Positions 6,831 to 10,873 of a stretch of DNA of 10,873 bases are shown here, in pieces. A program made the translations under genes and the position numbers. The notes under the pieces were generated by a model that saw only the letters and a program-made list of their open reading frames with translations, searched no databases and was not told where the DNA came from. The stretch's first letter is position 1. Every line of letters begins with the position of its first letter. Origin of the DNA: Acidimicrobiia bacterium (GTDB lineage Bacteria > Actinomycetota > Acidimicrobiia > Acidimicrobiales > AC-14); assembly GCA_019244985.1 (NCBI GenBank), contig JAFASB010000419.1, forward strand, positions 1-10,873, given 5' to 3'.

Positions 6831-7706
6831 GTGGAGTTCCACCTCTTCCTTCCCCAGATGCGCATGACGATGGAGACCATCGTCGACCGGGCGCGCGCCG
6901 CGGAGGCGGCCGGGTTCGGCGGGATCGCGTTCATGGACCACCTGGCGCCGCCCAACGCCGACGGCCACCCGATGTTCGACGCCATGGCGACCGCCGGGTG
7001 GGTGGCCGCGAACACGTCGAGGCTGATCGTCGGGCACCTCGTCCTGTGCGACCCTTTCCGTCAGCCGGCCGTGCTCGCCAAGGACGCGGTCACGCTGGAC
7101 CACGCCTCGGGTGGACGCTTCGAGCTGGGGATCGGCTCGGGCTCCGTCGCCTCCGAGCTGACGAGATTCGGCATCGAGGTCGATGGCAAGCGCGTGGATC
7201 GCCTGGCCGAGACGCTCGACGTCCTGAAGCTGCTGTGGAGCGGTGAGCAGTTCGACTACGAGGGCCGCTTCCATCGCCTGCAGGGCGCGCAGCAGTTGCC
7301 GGCGCCGACGCGGGCGATCCCGATCCTGATCGGCGGCGCCGGGCCGCGCACGATGGAGCTCGTGGCTCGTCACGCCGACTGGTGGAACTTGCCGGGGAAC
7401 GACGCCCACAGACTGGCGGAGCTGCGGCCGCGGGCGGGTGGCGCGCGCCCTTCGCTGCAGACGATCGTCGGTTACGTCGCTGACGAATCGCGACGTGAGG
7501 AGGTGACGGCGCTGGCGACGCGGCGCTTCGGCTGGGCGGCCTCCGGCCCGGCGATGGTCGTCGGCACCGCGCCGGAGCTCGTAGACCAACTCTCGGCGCT
7601 GGCCGACAGCGGGGTGGAGCGCTTCTACACGTGGTTCACCGACTTCGCAGCGCCCGACACCATCAAGGGGTTTGGCGCCGAGGTGATCGGGGCCCTCGGT
7701 GGCTGA
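6831..7706 (+). CDS. Second luciferase-like (LLM class) oxidoreductase, probably F420-dependent
   Basis: A 291-residue luciferase-like TIM-barrel protein. It starts MEFHLFLPQM, with a first strand typical of the family. It continues with FGGIAFMDHLAPP (29-41), the LDHASGGRFELGIGSG segment (89-104) and the ILIGGAGPRTMELVARHADWWN region (165-186), common in F420-dependent members. GTG 6831, five bases after the ligase stop, is preferred over an upstream in-frame ATG at 6783 that lies inside the ligase gene. Its 3' end overlaps the next gene by 8 bp. The enzyme is clearly different from the first luciferase-like protein of the operon and may act on another step or position of the same substrate. 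The cofactor is inferred, not shown. Confidence 0.88.
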   Translation: MEFHLFLPQMRMTMETIVDRARAAEAAGFGGIAFMDHLAPPNADGHPMFDAMATAGWVAANTSRLIVGHLVLCDPFRQPAVLAKDAVTLDHASGGRFELGIGSGSVASELTRFGIEVDGKRVDRLAETLDVLKLLWSGEQFDYEGRFHRLQGAQQLPAPTRAIPILIGGAGPRTMELVARHADWWNLPGNDAHRLAELRPRAGGARPSLQTIVGYVADESRREEVTALATRRFGWAASGPAMVVGTAPELVDQLSALADSGVERFYTWFTDFAAPDTIKGFGAEVIGALGG

Positions 7707-8508
7707 CGGCGGACGCCCGCCCGAGGGCGACTGGCTGGGCACGCCGTATCTGCGGTTCGAGCGCCACGGTCCGCTCGCCCGGTGCGTCGTCGACCGGCCC
7801 GAAGCGCGCAACGCCATGACCCCCGCGATGTACTTCGGCGTGCGGTACGCCTCGAACCACGTCGATGCCGACGTCGACCTGGCGGGACTGCTGCTTACCG
7901 GTACGGGCGACGTGTTCATCCCGGGTGGCGACATGGGAGGCGCCAGCCCGGACGCGTGGGGCCTGCCGCCGCTCGGGATGGAGATCACGCCGTTCGACGC
8001 CCTGCGCCAGGCGATCAAGCCGATCGTGTCCGCGGTCAACGGGATCTGCCAGGGCGGCGGGCTGATGATCGCCATGCTGAGCGACGTCGCCGTCGTGAGC
8101 GACCGCGCGACGTTCCGGGTGCCCGAGCTCTTCCGCGGCATCGCCGACACCCACTACGGCCACATCCTCGCCCGCCAGATCGGGCCGGCGCGCGCTCGCG
8201 ACCTGATGTTCACGGGGCGGACGCTGTCGGCCGAAGAGGCCGTCGAGTGGGGTCTCGTCGCACGCGTCGTCCCCCACGAAGAGCTGCTCGACGCCGCCAC
8301 CGAGGTGCTCGTCGCCTGCTGCCGCACGGCTCCCGGCGCGCGCACAGACATCAAGCGCGAGCTCGATGCCTACTACGGCCTGTACGACCGCATCGGCATG
8401 CGGGAGAGCCTCGGTGCCACCGAGGCGGTCGAGGGCTGGCGGGCGTTCAAGGAGCGCCGGCCGCCGGCGTGGATCCACCCGGACCTGCGGCCTGAGGGGA
8501 GGCTGTAG
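7699..8508 (+). CDS. Crotonase-family protein (enoyl-CoA hydratase/isomerase-like) with one catalytic Glu
   Basis: A 269-residue crotonase-fold protein acting on CoA thioesters. The first oxyanion-hole loop is FIPGGDMGG (73-81) and the second is VNGICQGGGLMIA (113-125). Aligned by eye to rat mitochondrial enoyl-CoA hydratase, the Glu164 position is kept as Glu143 (VPELFRG), while the Glu144 position is Met123; the 20-residue spacing matches exactly. A classical two-glutamate hydratase is therefore unlikely, and an isomerase, lyase or other crotonase reaction using a single acid is more plausible. GTG 7699 overlaps the end of the preceding gene by 8 bp. The N-terminus carries about 15 extra residues before the usual first strand. 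Confidence 0.88.
   Translation: MADGGRPPEGDWLGTPYLRFERHGPLARCVVDRPEARNAMTPAMYFGVRYASNHVDADVDLAGLLLTGTGDVFIPGGDMGGASPDAWGLPPLGMEITPFDALRQAIKPIVSAVNGICQGGGLMIAMLSDVAVVSDRATFRVPELFRGIADTHYGHILARQIGPARARDLMFTGRTLSAEEAVEWGLVARVVPHEELLDAATEVLVACCRTAPGARTDIKRELDAYYGLYDRIGMRESLGATEAVEGWRAFKERRPPAWIHPDLRPEGRL
8494..8502 (+). promoter_or_regulatory. Strong ribosome binding site for the second crotonase gene
   Basis: GAGGGGAGG lies inside the end of the first crotonase gene, five bases before GTG 8508. It is the best Shine-Dalgarno match I found in the plus-strand operon and fixes the GTG as the start, although stop and start overlap by one base (TAGTG). Confidence 0.65.
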
Positions 8509-9311
8509 TGGCGTACGAGCACCTCCTCGTCGAGCGCCACGGTCCGGTCGGGTGGCTGATCAACGACCGCCCCGAGCAGCTCAACGCCATGAACGCGGCC
8601 ATGCGCGACGAGTTCGCCGACGCATGGGTCGAGCTCGACGGCGACCCCGACGTGCGCGTCATCGTGCACACAGGCGAGGGGCGTGCCTTCCAGACGGGTG
8701 TCGACGTCGCCGAGCTGGCGAGCGACGGCGTCGGCATGGAGCGGTACCGGGAGAGCGTCGAGAACTGGGACCTCCATTTCACGGCCTGGCACCAGAAGGT
8801 GTGGAAGCCCGTGATCACTGCCGTCAACGGCATCTGCGCGGGCGGCGGCTTCCACTGGGTGGCCGACGCCGACATCGTCATCGCCGCGTCCGACGCCCAG
8901 TTCTTCGATCCCCACGTGTCGGTCGGGCAGGCCGTGACCATGGAGGCCATTGGGCTGCTCAAGAAGATGCCGGCCGAAGCCGTCATGCGCATGGCGTTCA
9001 TGGGGCGGTACGAGCGCATGGGCGCGGAGAGGGCCCGCGAGCTCGGCATGATCAGCGAGGTCGTCGACCCCCCGTCGAGGTTGCGGGAGCGGGCCCAGGA
9101 GATCGGCGAGACGATCGCCAAGAACTCGCCGGCCGCCATGGCCGCTACCAAGAAGGCGCTGTGGGAGGCGCTGGAGATGGGGCTGACCGACGCCTGCCGC
9201 AACGGCGCCCGCCACCTCGTCTCGCTCTGGGGCCATCCCGACCAGGACGAGGGGCCGCGGGCGTTCGCCGAGAAGCGGGATCCGGCCTGGGCGCCGCCCG
9301 AACGCGCGTGA
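8508..9311 (+). CDS. Crotonase-family protein with His in place of both catalytic Glu residues
   Basis: A 267-residue crotonase-fold protein with intact oxyanion-hole loops: AFQTGVDVAEL (60-70) and VNGICAGGGFHWVAD (106-120). At the two positions that are Glu144 and Glu164 in rat enoyl-CoA hydratase it has His116 (GGGFHW) and His136 (FFDPHVSVG), exactly 20 residues apart. It is therefore unlikely to be an ordinary hydratase. Known crotonases with active-site histidines include the beta-diketone hydrolase 6-oxocamphor hydrolase, so a C-C bond hydrolase is one possibility, but its Asp partner nine residues on is Met145 here. The start GTG has a strong ribosome site. The N-terminal third closely resembles the truncated third crotonase. 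Confidence 0.9.
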   Translation: MAYEHLLVERHGPVGWLINDRPEQLNAMNAAMRDEFADAWVELDGDPDVRVIVHTGEGRAFQTGVDVAELASDGVGMERYRESVENWDLHFTAWHQKVWKPVITAVNGICAGGGFHWVADADIVIAASDAQFFDPHVSVGQAVTMEAIGLLKKMPAEAVMRMAFMGRYERMGAERARELGMISEVVDPPSRLRERAQEIGETIAKNSPAAMAATKKALWEALEMGLTDACRNGARHLVSLWGHPDQDEGPRAFAEKRDPAWAPPERA

Positions 9312-10654
9312 ACCTGGCGTCGCTGCTCCTCGATCATCCCTTCGACGACGACGAATCACTCCTGTGCACCCTCGAGTCGAGCGTGAGCGCAGGCGAGGCG
9401 CGCGCGGGTGCGGCGGACATTGCGGACCAGCTTCGGGCCGGCGGGATCGAGCCCGGCCAGGCCGTCGCCGTGCAACTGCCGAACGATCCGAGCGCCGTCG
9501 TCGCCATGTTCGGTGCGTGGCTGGCAGGCGCCGTCTACGTTCCGCTGAACCCGCGGCAGACCAACGCCGAGGTCGTCGCAGCGATGGATGCAGCCGCGCC
9601 GGCTGCGTTCCTTGACGGCGGCGGCGTGCGGGCGCTGTCCCGCTCTGACCGTAGATATGACCCCGACACGGCCTTCGTGACGTGGACGTCGGGGACTACG
9701 GGCCTTCCGAAGCCCGTGCTGCAGACGCACTCCGGCTACTTCGAGATTCTCGACCGGGTGCTCGGGACGATCCGCACCGATCCATCCAAGCGGCCGCCCC
9801 CGAATCTCATCCCGGTGCCGCTCGCCCTCAACGCCGGCATCTACAACGTGCTGTTCGGCCTGCGGGCCGGCGCCGCCGTCGTGATCATGGAACGGTTCGC
9901 AACGGCCGATTTCGCAGAGCTCGTCCGTCGCTTCGAGATCCGGTCGACGGTTCTGCCCCCGGCGGGGATGACAATGCTCGCCGACGATCCTGCCGTCACC
10001 GATCTGGCTCCGCTGCGCTATGTGCGCAGCATCACCGCGCCGCTGTCGCCGCTCGCCGCCCGCCGGTTCCACGACAAGTTCGGCGTGACGGTGCTCAACG
10101 GCTACGGCCAGGCGGAGATCGGCGAGGTCATCGGCTGGACCGCGGCCGACGCCCGGGAGCATCCCGAGAAGCTCGGTGCCGTCGGGCGGCCCCACCCGGG
10201 CGTCGACATCGAGCTCACGGAAGAAGGAGAGCTCCTCGTCCGCCCACCTCGTACCGCGGCCGGGCTCGATGCCGAGCGGGTGGACGCCGACGGCTTCGTG
10301 CACACCGGCGACCTGGCGCGCGTGGACGATGACGGCTTCGTGTGGATCGAGGGCCGCATCAGCGACGTGATCAATCGCGGCGGGAACAAGGTCTTCCCCG
10401 ACCACGTCGAAGAGGTTCTGCGTCTCTCGCCGTCGGTTCTGGACGTCGCCGTCGTCGGTGTTGCCGACGAACGCCTGGGCGAGGTTCCGGTGGCTTTCGT
10501 GGTCGGCGAAGCGGATGCCGCGGCGCTCGACGCGCTGTGCCGCGAACACCTTGTGCCGTACAAGGTGCCGGCCGAGTTCAGATTCGTGGAGTCGCTGCCG
10601 CGCAATGACGTCGGCAAGGTGCTGCGCCGGGAGCTGATCGCGAGCTATCCGTGA
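9308..10654 (+). CDS. Short AMP-forming acyl-CoA ligase
   Basis: A 448-residue ANL-superfamily ligase with all core motifs: P-loop TSGTTGLPK (127-135), YGQAE (266-270), HTGD (332-335), the hinge GRISDVINRGGNK (349-361), and the A10 lysine Lys437 in NDVGKVLRREL. Unlike the first ligase of the operon, the usual GK lysine is present. It is about 100 residues shorter than the first ligase: the N-terminus is brief, and the region between PLNPR and the P-loop is compressed. Compact members of this family do exist, so it need not be broken. GTG 9308 overlaps the preceding stop as GTGA, implying coupled translation. It probably forms a CoA thioester of a different intermediate from that handled by the first ligase; the substrate is unknown. 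Confidence 0.9.
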   Translation: MNLASLLLDHPFDDDESLLCTLESSVSAGEARAGAADIADQLRAGGIEPGQAVAVQLPNDPSAVVAMFGAWLAGAVYVPLNPRQTNAEVVAAMDAAAPAAFLDGGGVRALSRSDRRYDPDTAFVTWTSGTTGLPKPVLQTHSGYFEILDRVLGTIRTDPSKRPPPNLIPVPLALNAGIYNVLFGLRAGAAVVIMERFATADFAELVRRFEIRSTVLPPAGMTMLADDPAVTDLAPLRYVRSITAPLSPLAARRFHDKFGVTVLNGYGQAEIGEVIGWTAADAREHPEKLGAVGRPHPGVDIELTEEGELLVRPPRTAAGLDAERVDADGFVHTGDLARVDDDGFVWIEGRISDVINRGGNKVFPDHVEEVLRLSPSVLDVAVVGVADERLGEVPVAFVVGEADAAALDALCREHLVPYKVPAEFRFVESLPRNDVGKVLRRELIASYP

Positions 10655-10873
10655 CCTACGCGGCGCTCGAGGTGTGGCGCAACGGGCCCGTCGGTTGGTT
10701 GGTCTTCAACCGACCCGATGTCGGCAATGCCGTCGACGCCACCATGTTCGCCGAGCTCGTGCAGGCGTGGGCGGAGCTCGACGACGACGGTGATGTGCGG
10801 GTGATCGTCAACACCGGGAACGGCGACGCCTTCCAGACCGGCCTCGACGTTCGTCAGCTGGCGCGCGACAAGG
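10651..10873 (+). CDS. Partial third crotonase-family protein (N-terminus)
   Basis: An open frame of 74 codons runs from GTG 10651 off the window edge. GTG overlaps the ligase stop as GTGA. The N-terminus MTYAALEVWRNGPVGWLVFN and the first oxyanion-hole loop AFQTGLDVRQL (60-70) match the second crotonase of this operon closely by eye (NGPVGWL versus HGPVGWL; DVRVIVNTG versus DVRVIVHTG). This suggests a duplicated pair. The catalytic residues lie beyond the window, so it cannot be said whether it shares the His-His site. Confidence 0.85.
   Translation, partial: MTYAALEVWRNGPVGWLVFNRPDVGNAVDATMFAELVQAWAELDDDGDVRVIVNTGNGDAFQTGLDVRQLARDK

Noticed and set aside
8366..9307. Long N-terminal extension of the second ligase frame
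   Set aside because: The extension is Arg-rich and overlaps the second crotonase completely. The ligase-like sequence begins at GTG 9308, which has a GTGA overlap with the preceding stop.
1..10873. Defence system, CRISPR array, prophage or insertion sequence
   Set aside because: No spaced direct repeats, transposase or integrase motifs, terminal inverted repeats or phage genes were found; the genes are metabolic or surface proteins with uniform composition.

Overview
The window is GC-rich throughout. GTG is the commonest start codon, and neighbouring genes overlap by a few bases. This codon style, two probable F420-type luciferase-like oxidoreductases and two LATTG sorting signals point to a high-GC actinobacterium, perhaps an uncultured or environmental one. 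No rRNA, tRNA, mobile element or CRISPR array was seen, and the lineage below phylum cannot be fixed from this sequence.

Layout. Positions 1-4172 read on the minus strand. In transcription order they hold a SnoaL/NTF2-like protein (4172-3747), two tandem paralogous LVIVD-type beta-propeller proteins (3734-2082 and 2085-424), a 123-bp gap, a probable 52-residue small gene (300-142), and a gene cut by the window edge (136-1). Both propeller proteins have a signal peptide, six conserved cysteines, a set of conserved histidines, an Ala/Pro-rich linker and a C-terminal LATTG-transmembrane-RRR tail. They are probably exported and anchored to the cell wall by a class E sortase.

Positions 4198-10873 read on the plus strand as one tight operon: luciferase-like oxidoreductase, acyl-CoA ligase, second luciferase-like oxidoreductase, three crotonase-family proteins, and a second short acyl-CoA ligase placed between crotonases two and three. 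The last crotonase runs off the window. Gaps are 0 or 5 bp, and overlaps are 8, 1, 4 and 4 bp. The gene set fits a catabolic pathway in which an acid is activated to its CoA thioester, oxidised by flavin/F420 enzymes, and hydrated, isomerised or cleaved by crotonase-fold enzymes. The substrate cannot be named from the sequence.

The points most worth a second look are: the crotonase at 8508-9311, which has His at both positions of the classical catalytic glutamates; the crotonase at 7699-8508, which keeps only one glutamate; the first ligase, which has Arg at the usual A10 lysine position; the tandem sortase-anchored propellers with a conserved histidine set; and the 52-residue small gene.
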